Source of the DNA: Acaryochloris sp. CCMEE 5410
GTDB lineage: Bacteria > Cyanobacteriota > Cyanobacteriia > Thermosynechococcales > Thermosynechococcaceae
Length of the DNA stretch: 64,000 nt
Assembly: GCF_000238775.2 (NCBI RefSeq)
Contig: NZ_AFEJ02000001.1
Location: 4,402,001 to 4,466,000, forward strand
Direction of reading: 5' to 3'
The notes beneath the pieces are model-generated. The model did no database searches and was not told the origin of the DNA. It saw nothing but the letters and a program-made list of their open reading frames with translations. Below, piece by piece: positions 47,590 to 57,334 of this stretch (its first letter is position 1; each line of letters opens with the position of its first letter). A program made the translations under genes and the position numbers.

Positions 47590-48249
47590 TTACTCTGCCC
47601 ACTGACGCAACAGATTGGCATGGCTTTTAGAAATGAGGTCAAATTCTGGGGTTTTTCCGTGGGTGGCAAACAGAGATCGCCGAGCTGTATCCAAATCAAA
47701 TAACAGCTCGCGTTGTTGGACATCCCGCACGAGACTCTGCACCCAGCCCACGGCCACCAAGCGGGTCCCTGAGGTGACCGTCTCGACCCGGTGAATGGTG
47801 GACGACGGATATGCGATCGCAGATCCTGCTGCCAATTTATAGGTGTGAACCCCATCGGCTAGCTCCACACAGAGTTCTCCCCCTGTATAGTCCTCGGGCG
47901 CATTGAGAAATAGGGTAAAGGACACATCCGAGCGCGCTCCCCCCATAAAGGCGTTATCCACATGGTCTCCATAGGACATACCTTCCTGATAGCGACTAAA
48001 TAGCAGTGTATGAATGGAACGGGGTTGAATCGCGACCTTAAACAAAGGATGACGCAGGAGAGCGGCCTTGACCCGCTCTTTCAGATCTATACTACAAGTC
48101 GCTTGGCCCGCAAGTTGGGTATTGTTTTTGACCAATTTGGCGTGCCAACCTGCCGTGGTTTTGCCATCGACAAAGTCTGCTGTTGCCAGCAAATCCTTTA
48201 TCTCGGCGAGTTCTTCGGCGGTCAGCACTTCGTCAATCGTTAAGATCAT
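47590..48249 (-). CDS. Fe(II)/2-oxoglutarate-dependent PKHD-type dioxygenase
   Basis: A 219-residue protein of the PKHD-hydroxylase (PiuC/YbiX-like) type. The double-stranded beta-helix shows the iron motif HVDNAF (HxD) after [21 protein letters not shown], then [20 protein letters not shown] with the distal His and the 2-oxoglutarate-binding Arg. The N-terminus ([19 protein letters not shown], then [15 protein letters not shown]) is typical of this family. It is predicted to hydroxylate a small or protein substrate; in other bacteria relatives are linked to iron uptake. It overlaps the prfB stop by ATGA, so the two are translationally coupled. Confidence 0.92.
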   Translation of the reverse strand: MILTIDEVLTAEELAEIKDLLATADFVDGKTTAGWHAKLVKNNTQLAGQATCSIDLKERVKAALLRHPLFKVAIQPRSIHTLLFSRYQEGMSYGDHVDNAFMGGARSDVSFTLFLNAPEDYTGGELCVELADGVHTYKLAAGSAIAYPSSTIHRVETVTSGTRLVAVGWVQSLVRDVQQRELLFDLDTARRSLFATHGKTPEFDLISKSHANLLRQWAE

Positions 48250-49356
48250 GAAGCGATTTGATTCTCCTGACGCAAGTACGCCTCAATAAAGTTATCTAGG
48301 GCGCCATCCATCACACTCTCAATCGCGGTGGTTTCTTGGTTGGTCCTTAAGTCCTTCACCATTTGGTAGGGATGAAACACATAGTTGCGAATTTGGTTGC
48401 CCCAGGCTGCTTCCACGGCATCACCGCGAATATCAGCAATCTCTTTGGCCTTCTGTTCTTGAGCAATTACTAACAGTTTGGCTTTTAGCAATGCCATGGC
48501 TTTTTCTTTGTTTTGCAGTTGCGATCGCTCCTGGGTACAGCGCACTGCTAATCCCGTCGGCACATGGACAATACGCACCGCCGTTTCCACTTTATTAACG
48601 TTCTGGCCTCCCTTACCTCCGGATCGAGAGGTGGTAATTTCCAAATCCGTATCGGGAATATCAAGCTCCACCTCGTGATCGAGTTGGGGCATGACTTCTA
48701 TCCCAGCAAAACTGGTTTGCCGTTTGCCATTGGCGTTAAACGGGGAAATACGCACCAAACGATGCGTCCCCTTTTCCGCTTTCAGATAGCCATAGGCATA
48801 GCGTCCTTCCACTTCCAAGGTTGCTGATTTAATACCAGCCTCGTCCCCTTCCGAGAGTTCTGCCAGATGCACCTTATACCCCTGGCGTTCTGACCAGCGA
48901 GTATACATGCGCAGCAGCATTTCCGCCCAATCTTGGGCATCCGTCCCACCGGCTCCCGTATTGATGGTCAGTACAGCTCCCACCTTGTCATAGGGGCCTG
49001 ACAAGAGCTGCTGTAATTCCCATTGATCGAGCTGCTGATTGAGCTGTTCTAGGTTCCCTGCCGCTTCTTGTAAGAGGCCTGCATCTTCTTCGAGCTGCAG
49101 CAATTCGACTAAGGCTTCGGCATCGTCTAGGGTGCCTTGCCAGTCCTGCAGTTGGGTCAAATGGGCTTTAAGGTCGTTGAGATCTTGTAAAACCTTTTGA
49201 GCTTTTTCCTGCTCATCCCAGAACTCTGGCTGGGCTGCGAGTTGTTCCAGATCGTTGATTTGAGCGTTGAGGGCAGGCAGGTCAAAGATACTCCTGAGTT
49301 TTACCCAGGCGCTCAGATAACTGTTCGACTTCTCGCTTTAGCTCTAACACTTCCAT
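48246..49356 (-). CDS. prfB: peptide chain release factor 2 with programmed +1 frameshift
   Basis: RF2 recognises UAA and UGA stop codons. The zero-frame start is ATG 49356 ([17 protein letters not shown]) and the frame ends at an in-frame TGA after 24 codons. Just before it lies AGGAG and then TATCTTTGAC (around 49292-49281), the classic RF2 site: an internal Shine-Dalgarno sequence, CUU and UGA C. Skipping T at 49284 joins to [18 protein letters not shown] and continues for 345 codons to 48246, giving 369 residues. The RF2 peptide anticodon region shows [13 protein letters not shown], and the GGQ loop is [11 protein letters not shown]. The piuC-like gene follows coupled. Confidence 0.95.
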
Positions 49357-49606
49357 AGCCAAGTTGTACTCAAAACACATTCCTGATTGTAGTGGATTCA
49401 TCCCGAAGTTAACCGAACCCTCGACATTGCTTGGACCCCGCTTCTCTAGGATGAGTGATGTACCCCTCGGCACCTTGGCAGCAACCCATGTTTAAGACAT
49501 GATGAGGATTAAAGCTTCGGTAACTTTGCAGGAGCCCCAGTCCTCTATCTCAAGCGATGTTGGTCAGAACCAAAGCATTCTCGGGCCAACAGGAGTGCAA
49601 GCTTCC

Positions 49607-50401
49607 ATGAAAATCATTGGCATCATTCTGATTGTTATCGGTATTATTCTGTTTTTTGTTTACTCCAATCTCAAACGGAAACTGGCGAGTTTGCGCCAGG
49701 CCCGGCCTGCTAGCATTGCGGAGCTAAACCATCTGGCCAGTGAGATTGCTCTAGAGATGGGCTCGGGGAGCTGGCGCGATTACGTCAAACTGAGGGGCAC
49801 GATCCAATGTGATCAACCCTTAATATCCGAACTCAAGCAAATGCCTTGTGTGCATTACAACATGACGGTTGTTCGGGAGTATGAAGAACAGGTAACGGAA
49901 CGAGACAGTGATGACAAGGTGGTCACCAAGACCCAACGTGGCTCGGAAACCCTCTCGCAAAATCGTGAGTCTGTGCCTTTCTTTTTGCAAGATGATACGG
50001 GTGAAATTTGGGTAGAGCCTGAGGGGGCTCAAATTGAAACGGTGCGGGTGTTGGATGAATTTAGTCCAGAACAGCCTTCGGGAGGACAACTCTCTTTTGG
50101 TGGTTTTTCCTTATCCCTCAGCAGTGCCGAAACGGGGCGGCAGACGATTGGCTACCGCTATCAGGAGTCCGTATTACCGGTTCAGCGGCAAGTCTTTGTG
50201 GTGGCTCAGGTCAGCGATTTCAACCAAAGCCTCATTCTGGAAAATCCAACGACGAAAGGCCAGCGATTTGTGATTTCCCTGAAGTCAGAGGAAGCCTTAG
50301 CCCAAACCACACAAACATCAGTTACTTATGCTTTCTATGGCATGATTTCGACCTTAGTGGTTGGAGGACTGCTCGTGATCTTTGGGTTGCTCTCTGCTTA
50401 G
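49607..50401 (+). CDS. GIDE-domain membrane protein (MUL1/E3-like fold without RING)
   Basis: A 264-residue protein with an N-terminal helix (MKIIGIILIVIGIILFFVYS) and a C-terminal helix (MISTLVVGGLLVIFGLLSA) flanking a GIDE-like domain. The start at 49607 puts the hydrophobic helix at the N-terminus; longer frames to 49499 add polar residues unlike a leader. Domain features are WRDYVKLRGTIQCDQPLIS, PCVHYNMTVVREYEEQ, and LQDDTGEIWVEPEGAQIE, with GYRYQESVLPVQRQVFVVAQV. Eukaryotic relatives are mitochondrial E3 ligases with a RING; none is present here. The function in bacteria is unknown; it is anchored at a membrane at both ends. Confidence 0.78.
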   Translation: MKIIGIILIVIGIILFFVYSNLKRKLASLRQARPASIAELNHLASEIALEMGSGSWRDYVKLRGTIQCDQPLISELKQMPCVHYNMTVVREYEEQVTERDSDDKVVTKTQRGSETLSQNRESVPFFLQDDTGEIWVEPEGAQIETVRVLDEFSPEQPSGGQLSFGGFSLSLSSAETGRQTIGYRYQESVLPVQRQVFVVAQVSDFNQSLILENPTTKGQRFVISLKSEEALAQTTQTSVTYAFYGMISTLVVGGLLVIFGLLSA

Positions 50402-50442
50402 AAAGGTATATGGTTTGGCTAGCAATCCCTCCAGTACTGGAG

Positions 50443-50838
50443 TTAAGAGGGTTTAGGGAAATAGCTAATAATCGATAACATCGCGCCTTGTGGATCTTGA
50501 ATAATGGCAAAGCGGCCCACATTGGGAATGTCAGTTGGAAGTCTCATCACTGTTCCCCCAAGTTCTGTTGTGGTCTTGGCCGTTGCATCTACATCATCGA
50601 CGGTGACATAAATGCCCCAGGTGGGTGGACAGCCGGCCGCCTCGTCCGGTATGGGCATCAATCCTCCCCCCACTTCTTTCCCGTTAGACTGCAGTACCGT
50701 ATACATCATGCCGGGCATGGGTTGATCCTGCATTTCCCAACCAAAGAGCTGAGCATAAAAGGTCTGAGCTGCATCTGTATCTGTTGTCATCAGTTCGCAC
50801 CAACTAAAAGTACCATGCTGTTCCCAAGGGTTAGCCAT
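50443..50838 (-). CDS. VOC family (glyoxalase/bleomycin-resistance-fold) protein
   Basis: A 131-residue vicinal-oxygen-chelate protein. It shows GTFSWCELMTTDTDAAQTFY (first beta-alpha-beta unit), LFGWEMQDQPMPGMMYTVLQ, and the second half WGIYVTVDDVDATAKTTTEL, ending GRFAIIQDPQGAMLSII. Metal-ligand positions are plausible (Glu in CEL; Asp/Gln near QDPQG) but the substrate is not predictable. It is convergent with the GIDE protein gene. Confidence 0.88.
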   Translation of the reverse strand: MANPWEQHGTFSWCELMTTDTDAAQTFYAQLFGWEMQDQPMPGMMYTVLQSNGKEVGGGLMPIPDEAAGCPPTWGIYVTVDDVDATAKTTTELGGTVMRLPTDIPNVGRFAIIQDPQGAMLSIISYFPKPS

Positions 50839-50999
50839 TATGTAATGCTCCTACAGACGTTGAAATACACTTTAGTAGTTTATATGTACTATTGTTGAAA
50901 ACAAGTTAAGTTTTATCTAGCGTTCGAGAAGTGTGGATAAGCTTGAATTTTCTTATATGTTGTCGCGAGATGTAACCCACTCAACTTCAAGGGTGGTAA

Positions 51000-52301
51000 G
51001 GGATCTACAAATAAATAAGGTACCCATCAATTGGGCACAATCTTGATATCCCATTTGGGTAACGCTTCAGAACATAGCCATTGTTGTTTGTAGGCTTCTA
51101 GCTCATCTGAGGGCACAGTAATGTTCTTTTCATAGGTGCCCTCAATCAAATGAACCAAAGGCTTCAATCCATTCCAGGTCATATTCGATGCCCACTGGAC
51201 AGCCGTATCAATGGAGTTGAGGATAGTGCCATTCCAATATTGTTCCAAGGCTGCCCAACATCGCTCAATCGGATTGTATTTGCTGTGATAGGGCGGATAG
51301 TAAATCAGATGAACCGATAATCGTGTCATTTGGACAAACTCAACCATACGCTTGATAAATTGTGTGCGGTTACTGCGCACTGCAGAGCCGCCATCAAGGT
51401 TAATTTCTAATCCCTCTATCTGAGGATAGTTATCGTGATGTTCGCGCCACCAAGCCTCTAAACAATCAACAATAAAATCAGTAGTTTCAGCAGACTGACC
51501 AAAGTAAATTGACAGTTGCCCTGCGAGCACATCGAGAATCCCGAAGGGTACCAAAATAGCGTCCCAATGGTCATCATGGTCATTGGCTTTTGTCGCGTCT
51601 AGGGTACGAGCTTTGCCGCCACGAGAGAGGTTGCCAATTTTAACTTTGGCTTTGCTATCAATCGAGATGCGCAATAGGTTGGGGGCCGCATCGGCAGCAT
51701 AATTGGCTTGAGCGACATTTGCGAAAATCGCATCGGTTTGCGGCAGTTTTTTCAGGGGTTTAACTTTTTGGGTTTTTAAGCGATAACCCATTCGATTCAA
51801 TAGATTGCCGATGGTTTGACGGGTTGGTAATGCCTCATCGCTGTAGCCTTTCTCCTCAATCAATGCCTCACGCACGGCCCTGGCACTGATACGGGTGTAG
51901 TACAACGTTGATTTGAACTTCGGATCAGCTTGGGCTTCACCATCAACTAAATCCCGAATGTCAGTTGCTAAATGGGGTAGTTTCGTTTCGCTAAGCTGAC
52001 GACCTCGGGCTTGATAGTTGTCAACGCATCTAATGCCAGTCCGTCGTTCATCAAGGCCCAGTTGAACACTGGTACGTCTCCAACCTAAATGACGCTCAGC
52101 TTTGCGGGCAGAGCCGTCCAGGTAGTCTTCAGCCACTTTTGCCATGAATGCTCGCTTGTGTGGGCCTGTCAGTTTCTTGGCGGCATCTCGAAACGTCTCT
52201 TTTATAGGGGCATCTAGCATCAGATATCCTCAAAACAATCGGTCAATCATGTATTGACTTGTTTCTTAGATTCGCAGGTACTTTATTTCTTGGCAAGTCC
52301 C
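51000..52301 (-). mobile_element. ISAzo13-type insertion sequence
   Basis: A 1302-bp element with imperfect inverted ends, GGGATCTACAAATAAATAAG at 51000 and, on the minus strand from 52301, GGGACTTGCCAAGAAATAAA. TAA flanks it at 50997-50999 and 52302-52304, possibly a 3-bp target duplication. The transposase is full length. It sits between the VOC gene and the TPS-domain adhesin without breaking either frame. Confidence 0.8.
51027..52220 (-). CDS. ISAzo13-family transposase, apparently intact
   Basis: A 397-residue protein with the N-terminal region of ISAzo13-like transposases (HLGWRRTSVQLGLDERRTGI; ARAVREALIEEKGYSDEALP), then TRQTIGNLLNRMGYRLKTQK. The DDE-type core has LRISIDSKAKVKIGNLSRGG, LEINLDGGSAVRSNRTQFIK, and IYYPPYHSKYNPIERCWAAL, ending WNGTILNSIDT and LKPLVHLIEGTYEKN. 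The frame is uninterrupted, so the element could be mobile. Confidence 0.9.
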   Translation of the reverse strand: MLDAPIKETFRDAAKKLTGPHKRAFMAKVAEDYLDGSARKAERHLGWRRTSVQLGLDERRTGIRCVDNYQARGRQLSETKLPHLATDIRDLVDGEAQADPKFKSTLYYTRISARAVREALIEEKGYSDEALPTRQTIGNLLNRMGYRLKTQKVKPLKKLPQTDAIFANVAQANYAADAAPNLLRISIDSKAKVKIGNLSRGGKARTLDATKANDHDDHWDAILVPFGILDVLAGQLSIYFGQSAETTDFIVDCLEAWWREHHDNYPQIEGLEINLDGGSAVRSNRTQFIKRMVEFVQMTRLSVHLIYYPPYHSKYNPIERCWAALEQYWNGTILNSIDTAVQWASNMTWNGLKPLVHLIEGTYEKNITVPSDELEAYKQQWLCSEALPKWDIKIVPN

Positions 52302-52542
52302 TAAATGGTCTAAGACTTCACTCTTTGCGAGGTAAGGCAACTGATAACGCATAAGATAAACGTCTGGCGGTTGTGTTTCATCCATATGTTCTAATCAGTC
52401 AAATGGCTTATGCGACGTGACCTCTTTGGTACTAGCTATCTAGTTACGCGGTCCTGCAACTTCGGTTGAATGTAGTAATATCATGTTCAACGAGATTAGA
52501 AGCCATCAATCGCTCTGTTTTTTGTCGCCAGACCAGTTGTCG

Positions 52543-55122
52543 TTAGCAGTGAGAAATAGGGTGACTGGAATGCAGTGGTATCAGTTGCGTCGTTCCAGCC
52601 GTTAATACAATACGTCCTTGTTCATCACGAGCCCAGCTTTGGGCCTCAACTATGTTGGCTTGAGTCTTTGTAGCAGGTGGCTGTCTGGAGGGTTGTATCG
52701 GAGTGAGCTTAAATTTGCTCACATTTTTAGACGTAAAAGATTTGGAGTTTAATGATGGAGAGTTGCGCAAGTCGTGCCATATAGCAGGTGCTGTTTGCAG
52801 TTGACTGGGACTTAATGGGACTCCTCCATGCCCAACGTCCACGAACGTGCTATTCCCTAATGCCTGACCAGGACGGCATCCCCGTTCGATGGTTTGAGAA
52901 GCTTCGACTGTCTCGGGCAGATCCGTCAAACTGTCACTAGGATCAATTTCAGGATTGTTCACTTCAACGATGCCGTTGAGAGTTGGGTCATTTTGGGAAA
53001 TGGCAGTGATGTCGCTGAATACAGTTGGCTGATTGTTAACCTCTAATCCAAACAAGCCTTGAGTGGTAATTGAGATTTTGCCACCTCGCCCAGACGTTGC
53101 ATTTGCCAAAATATCGCTATTTTCAGTCGGTAAAGCCACAATCAAAGCAGCATCAATATTAATATTGCCGCCATCACCAGGGCCATTGGCTGTGGCAGAA
53201 ATCAAGCTATTATTCCGCATCACCAAAGCATTACTGATATGTAAATCGATATCACCACCATTCCCAGAGATTGTGGATGCCGTGATGCCTCCTTGGTTGG
53301 CTAGGAAGATGCGATCAGCAACTATTTGCAAAGTTCCAGCATTCCCTGGTCCATCATTTCTGACACTGACAGAAGCGCCATTCGTAATCCGTAGATCTGG
53401 GGTATTAATCTTGAGGTTCCCAGATCTTCCTGTTGGAATAGGGGGTAGTCCAAAAGCAGCGCGTAACTCAGGACTAACAAGACTCCCAGAAGCAACAATT
53501 AGGCTACCTCCACGACCTGATGGCGCTCGGCCATTAACCTCAATAGATTCTGTGGCATTGATCGTTACGCTTCCTGCCGTACCATTTGCAAACGTTGAAG
53601 AATCTACTCTGGCACCATCTTTGATGACCAACCGTTTTGTATGAATGGTTAAGTCACCTGCAGTACCACTTGCCAGACTAGGAGCTGTTACAGCACTGAC
53701 TGAAAACAATTTAGGATCTATGCCAACAATCTCAATTAGTTCCGAGACAGACAGCGTTAGATTTCCTCCGTTGCCACTACTTAAGGTTGCGGATGTTACT
53801 AAGCCACCTGCACTTACCCTAAGGTTTGGAGTCGAAATAAATGCATTTCCAGCGTTCCCCGATCCAGAAGTGTTGGTACTTAGCAGGCTAATCAAACTTG
53901 GATTTAAGGGTGAAGAGCCAAGGACGGCTATGGAATCAGTGGCATTAATGTTTAAAGTCCCCCCTGTGCCAGAGCCAATAGTACTGACAGAAATGAGTCC
54001 CCCTTCTTTAAGAACCAGTTTGGGAGTGGATAATGCAATGTCGCTACCACGACCAGTCGTCAAAGTGGTGGCCGTAAGGCCGCTGCGGATATTAGTTTTG
54101 GGATTAGCACCAGTCAGATCAATCGCATCAGAGGCGTTAATAACCAAACTCCGTCCAGCCTGATTCCCCCGATTTTGAATCCGAAGAAGTGAACCATCCG
54201 TTAAAGACACACGATTGCCTTGTACATGAATGGAGCCTGTAGGACTACCGTTGAAACCGCTACCATCGACTAAGGTTTGTTGAGAAAGTTGGATATCACC
54301 AAATCTTTGAACATTTTGGTAACTAAAACTCCACCCGAACGAAGAAAGTTGTATAGGGACAAAACCGGTCTGTACCCCTCCAAGGTGAATACTTCCCCCT
54401 GGTGCCGTGAGTACTTTACCGTTCAGATGCAGAGTATTACCAAGAAGTGCCAAAGTTTTGGTTGGTTTGACGGTTAAATCAAATTGACGACTTCCAGTCC
54501 GTTGCGAGAGAGGAAACAGTGGGTTTGTTGATATCAGCTGATGTCCTGAACCTTGAGCAATGATTTTTGCAGATTGATCATTGAACTGTAAGCCTAACGG
54601 CACCCTAATCGATAGTGGGGGAGGAGCTTTAGGATTGGCTGCACTATACTCAGCGTTGTGCTCAAAAATGAGGTTAGTTGCAGTGGTGGCAATAAAAGAG
54701 CCATTGAGATCCAAGGAGGCATGTGGTCCAAAATAGATACCTGATGGATTCATCAAGAAGAGGTCTGCATTACCTACAACGCCTAAGGTGCCATTGATTG
54801 TTGTGAACCTTCCACCAGTGATACGGGTTAGAATCATGTCAATTGCTGTTGGGGGGGTGAAGTAGGCTGATTGCCCTGGTGAAATATTTAAGTTCTGAAG
54901 ACTATGGAATAAGAGTTTCCCTCTAGAAGCGCCACCTTTAATGATGAAACGATTATTCTGTGGTTCAACGATAGAGTGTTCGTTAACTAAAGATTGGTCT
55001 GGCGTTATTTGAGCATTACTAGGTAAAAGAAATAGGCTCCAAATTGCTACAGCCTTGATCCATGGAACTAACGTCTTTATCCTTACCCACTTTAATGCGG
55101 GTAGATATCTAAGCTGCAGCAT
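52543..55122 (-). CDS. two-partner-secretion filamentous haemagglutinin-type adhesin (TpsA)
   Basis: An 859-residue secreted protein. A signal peptide (residues about 20-38, IKAVAIWSLFLLPSNAQ) precedes a TPS domain with FIIKGGASRGKLLFHSLQNL, GVVGNADLFLMNPSGIYFGP (the NPSG motif) and GSFIATTATNLIFE. From about residue 300 the sequence consists of degenerate beta-helix repeats with recurrent DLTI/NITAT and SG.GG patterns. The C-terminal segment has the cyanobacterial block ERGCRPGQALGNSTFVD. It should be exported through a TpsB (FhaC-like) outer-membrane partner, which is not in this window, and act in adhesion or as a surface layer. It may be exported with an unlinked TpsB. Confidence 0.93.
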   Translation of the reverse strand: MLQLRYLPALKWVRIKTLVPWIKAVAIWSLFLLPSNAQITPDQSLVNEHSIVEPQNNRFIIKGGASRGKLLFHSLQNLNISPGQSAYFTPPTAIDMILTRITGGRFTTINGTLGVVGNADLFLMNPSGIYFGPHASLDLNGSFIATTATNLIFEHNAEYSAANPKAPPPLSIRVPLGLQFNDQSAKIIAQGSGHQLISTNPLFPLSQRTGSRQFDLTVKPTKTLALLGNTLHLNGKVLTAPGGSIHLGGVQTGFVPIQLSSFGWSFSYQNVQRFGDIQLSQQTLVDGSGFNGSPTGSIHVQGNRVSLTDGSLLRIQNRGNQAGRSLVINASDAIDLTGANPKTNIRSGLTATTLTTGRGSDIALSTPKLVLKEGGLISVSTIGSGTGGTLNINATDSIAVLGSSPLNPSLISLLSTNTSGSGNAGNAFISTPNLRVSAGGLVTSATLSSGNGGNLTLSVSELIEIVGIDPKLFSVSAVTAPSLASGTAGDLTIHTKRLVIKDGARVDSSTFANGTAGSVTINATESIEVNGRAPSGRGGSLIVASGSLVSPELRAAFGLPPIPTGRSGNLKINTPDLRITNGASVSVRNDGPGNAGTLQIVADRIFLANQGGITASTISGNGGDIDLHISNALVMRNNSLISATANGPGDGGNINIDAALIVALPTENSDILANATSGRGGKISITTQGLFGLEVNNQPTVFSDITAISQNDPTLNGIVEVNNPEIDPSDSLTDLPETVEASQTIERGCRPGQALGNSTFVDVGHGGVPLSPSQLQTAPAIWHDLRNSPSLNSKSFTSKNVSKFKLTPIQPSRQPPATKTQANIVEAQSWARDEQGRIVLTAGTTQLIPLHSSHPISHC

Positions 55123-55435
55123 CTATGCGTTTCGGAGAAACTACCTACAGGAGATATCGGTTAATGCTGAGGCACTTACTTAGTGATTAACGAAAATTTA
55201 TGATGGAAAAGCTGAGTCTTCAGATTCGTGAACTTTAACCTTTAGTCACATTGCACAATTAACCCGTGATTCTCTTTGCTTAGCATCATGTATATAGATG
55301 CAACAAACCGACTCCCGCTTGCCGAAATGGTGCTTGTCCCGGCATCCTGCCGTCAGTCCTCACATGGATCAGATCGGTTGATTATTTAGTGGTGGGAGTT
55401 GCTTTGAGATAGCAGTACAGAAATAGAAGCTAGAC
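55123..55435. other. intergenic region, no gene recognised
   Basis: About 310 bases between the TPS-domain adhesin gene and the GGDEF-like gene, both on the minus strand. It should contain the adhesin's promoter. Nothing else is recognised. Confidence 0.5.
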
Positions 55436-56107
55436 TTATCGGCCCCCTTCTTGAAGAATGACGCGGTTGCCGCCAGCTCTTTGGGCTTGGCGGAGAGATT
55501 GTTCGGCGGCAGCGATGAAATTAACTGGAGATAACTTTGGGGTTGGCACAATCGTCGCAATCCCCAAACTTAAGGTAATGGCTTGGTCTGGTAAAGGAGA
55601 AGTCGGACTGTCCTTTAGCGCTTTGACCCGGAGCCGAATTTTCTTGGCGATACAGGCTGCTTCATCAATGGAGGTTTGAGGGAGCAGGACCGCGAAGGTA
55701 TCGCCATGATAGCGGGCCAGCATATCTGTAGAGCGCTCAATATTGGCTTGAATGACTTTAATCACTTGTCCAATATAGGTGTTGCAGGCTGAGTCACCAT
55801 ATTGTCGGCGCAAGCGGTCAAAGTCATCTACTTCACATAGAAATAGAGATAAAGGCTGTCGGTCTTGCTCCAAACGTTGCCAGATACTATCTAATCGGGT
55901 ATCAAAATGAGAACGAAGTGAGACTTGCACCACACTTTTGCGAGTCCATCGCTGCTTCACTTGCCGATAGAGACGTTTGGGCTGAAGGGTTTGCCATAAT
56001 TTCAGGGGCAATGATTTCAGCGCAAAAGCCTTGGGTTGCTGCAACGGTTCAAATGAATCTGTTGGTTCTGACAAATCATTTGAATAAAAAGGAGGTTGAA
56101 AAGACAC
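55436..56107 (-). CDS. GGDEF domain protein with degenerate active site
   Basis: A 223-residue protein. The first 60 residues are polar and unlike known sensors. The GGDEF domain (about 60-220) has PLSLFLCEVDDFDRLRRQYG, and its signature reads LARYHGDTFAVLLPQ: the canonical GG(D/E)EF is HGDTF at 134-138, and the second metal-site Asp is Glu92. Diguanylate cyclase activity is therefore unlikely; degenerate domains often bind c-di-GMP or GTP or serve as scaffolds. No EAL or REC domain is fused. Start is GTG 56107. Confidence 0.82.
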   Translation of the reverse strand: MSFQPPFYSNDLSEPTDSFEPLQQPKAFALKSLPLKLWQTLQPKRLYRQVKQRWTRKSVVQVSLRSHFDTRLDSIWQRLEQDRQPLSLFLCEVDDFDRLRRQYGDSACNTYIGQVIKVIQANIERSTDMLARYHGDTFAVLLPQTSIDEAACIAKKIRLRVKALKDSPTSPLPDQAITLSLGIATIVPTPKLSPVNFIAAAEQSLRQAQRAGGNRVILQEGGR

Positions 56108-56873
56108 TCTGGTACTCCATAGAGCTGAATCGAAGCTGAATCGCCAACTTCCTCATCATTTGGATAAAGTTAACCAGGTATCTTGCTTCAAAGAGAACCT
56201 AGTATCTATGGCCTTTCTCCCCTAAGGTCATAGAAACCGTTGACTCGCAGTTAGCAATATCAACGTGCATATCGAGGAAGAACCGATTCTAAACGGTCTG
56301 AAAGCTATAAGGAATGGCTGTTTAACAGCCAAAGACGTAGTATTACGACTGAAAATGCAAATCTATCTTAGCGCAACAACGGCTGAAGTTTGATAATTCC
56401 TGTGACAAAAGTTTTGGATGGCCAATTTTATTCATTTTGGTGAAAAATGCCTCGTCCTAAGAAGGATTAATGCTTGACGATTGGCTTTTGTAGTATTTTG
56501 TAGTACAATTAATTATGATTGTCTTAAGCTTTGCAAAATCAACATGGTTAAGTGTATTTACGCCTGCATAATTCCCAAAAATGAGCGAGATAGTAACAAT
56601 ATGCAGAAAAATCTTGATAATCAAGGTTAACGGTTATTTAAGGCCTTCTAGCGTTACTAGTTAAAGATAGCTATACACTCTAAACTTGATCACCGATACG
56701 AAGATTAGATTAGTATGCATTTCCTGCATGGATATTTGTGGCTCTTCTGACCCTATAAAGCTAATAGAATGCCTTGAATGTAGAAAAATCTCAATATTTT
56801 CGGTTCTATACTTATTTATTTCAACCATCAGCCTGAGTCTCAAAGAAATAGATCAATTAGTTAGTAGAAAAAG
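56108..56873. other. intergenic region of 766 bases, no gene recognised
   Basis: A/T-rich and without a frame that resembles a known protein. The short frames at 56661-56843 (minus) and 56686-56946 (plus) overlap each other and have no ribosome-binding site or family features. The promoter of the divergent GGDEF and NADAR genes should lie here. I see no tRNA or strong terminator. Confidence 0.5.
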
Positions 56874-57314
56874 ATGGCAATTTACTTCTATTCAAGTAGA
56901 GAGAAGCCCTATGGTTGTTTTTCTAATTTTTCAGCCCATGGGTTGACCCTAGATGGCGTTTGGTGGCCAACGAGTGAACATTATTTCCAAGCTCAAAAAT
57001 TTGTAGGCACTCCCCATGCGGACCAAATCCGTCAGGTGAAATTGCCTAAGGATGCGGCTCGTCTAGGAAGACAGCGGACTCGACCCCTACGGCCTGACTG
57101 GGAAGCCGTAAAAGATGATGTCATGCGTCAAGCGGTGCTGTGTAAATTTGAGACCCATGCAGATATCCGAGACATTTTATTGTCAACGGGTCATCAAGAC
57201 TTGGTTGAGAATGCGCCTGGAGATTATTACTGGGGCTGTGGCCAGAATGGCACAGGTAAAAATATGCTGGGGAAAATTTTGATGGAAGTGCGAGAGAGAT
57301 TGCGGGCGGGTTAG
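56874..57314 (+). CDS. NADAR family protein (YbiA-like)
   Basis: A 146-residue protein of the NADAR fold. Motifs are FYSSREKPYGCFSNFSAHGL, VWWPTSEHYFQAQKFVGT, LGRQRTRPLRPDWEAVKDDV, VLCKFETHADIRDILLSTG, and the C-terminal YYWGCGQNGTGKNMLGKILMEVRE. Family members are thought to act on NAD-derived or ADP-ribosylated nucleotides, and YbiA-type proteins hydrolyse riboflavin intermediates. The catalytic Glu/Asp positions (E in SEHYFQ) are present. It starts at ATG 56874 with no strong RBS. A GNAT gene follows 20 bases later. Confidence 0.9.
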   Translation: MAIYFYSSREKPYGCFSNFSAHGLTLDGVWWPTSEHYFQAQKFVGTPHADQIRQVKLPKDAARLGRQRTRPLRPDWEAVKDDVMRQAVLCKFETHADIRDILLSTGHQDLVENAPGDYYWGCGQNGTGKNMLGKILMEVRERLRAG

Positions 57315-57334
57315 CGCGATGGCGGCTTGAGGTG

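Noticed and set aside
47291-47602. 103-codon minus-strand frame overlapping the small ORF and the end of the dioxygenase gene
   Set aside because: It overlaps the dioxygenase 3' end in another frame, and its residues show no coherent domain.
49160-49160. prfB start at the first Met of the long frame
   Set aside because: The RF2 frameshift signal and 24-codon leader frame upstream show the true start at 49356.
53063-54163. Two long plus-strand frames (193 and 172 codons) opposite the adhesin
   Set aside because: They are antisense shadows of the repetitive Ser/Thr/Gly-rich TpsA gene and have no family resemblance or ribosome-binding site.
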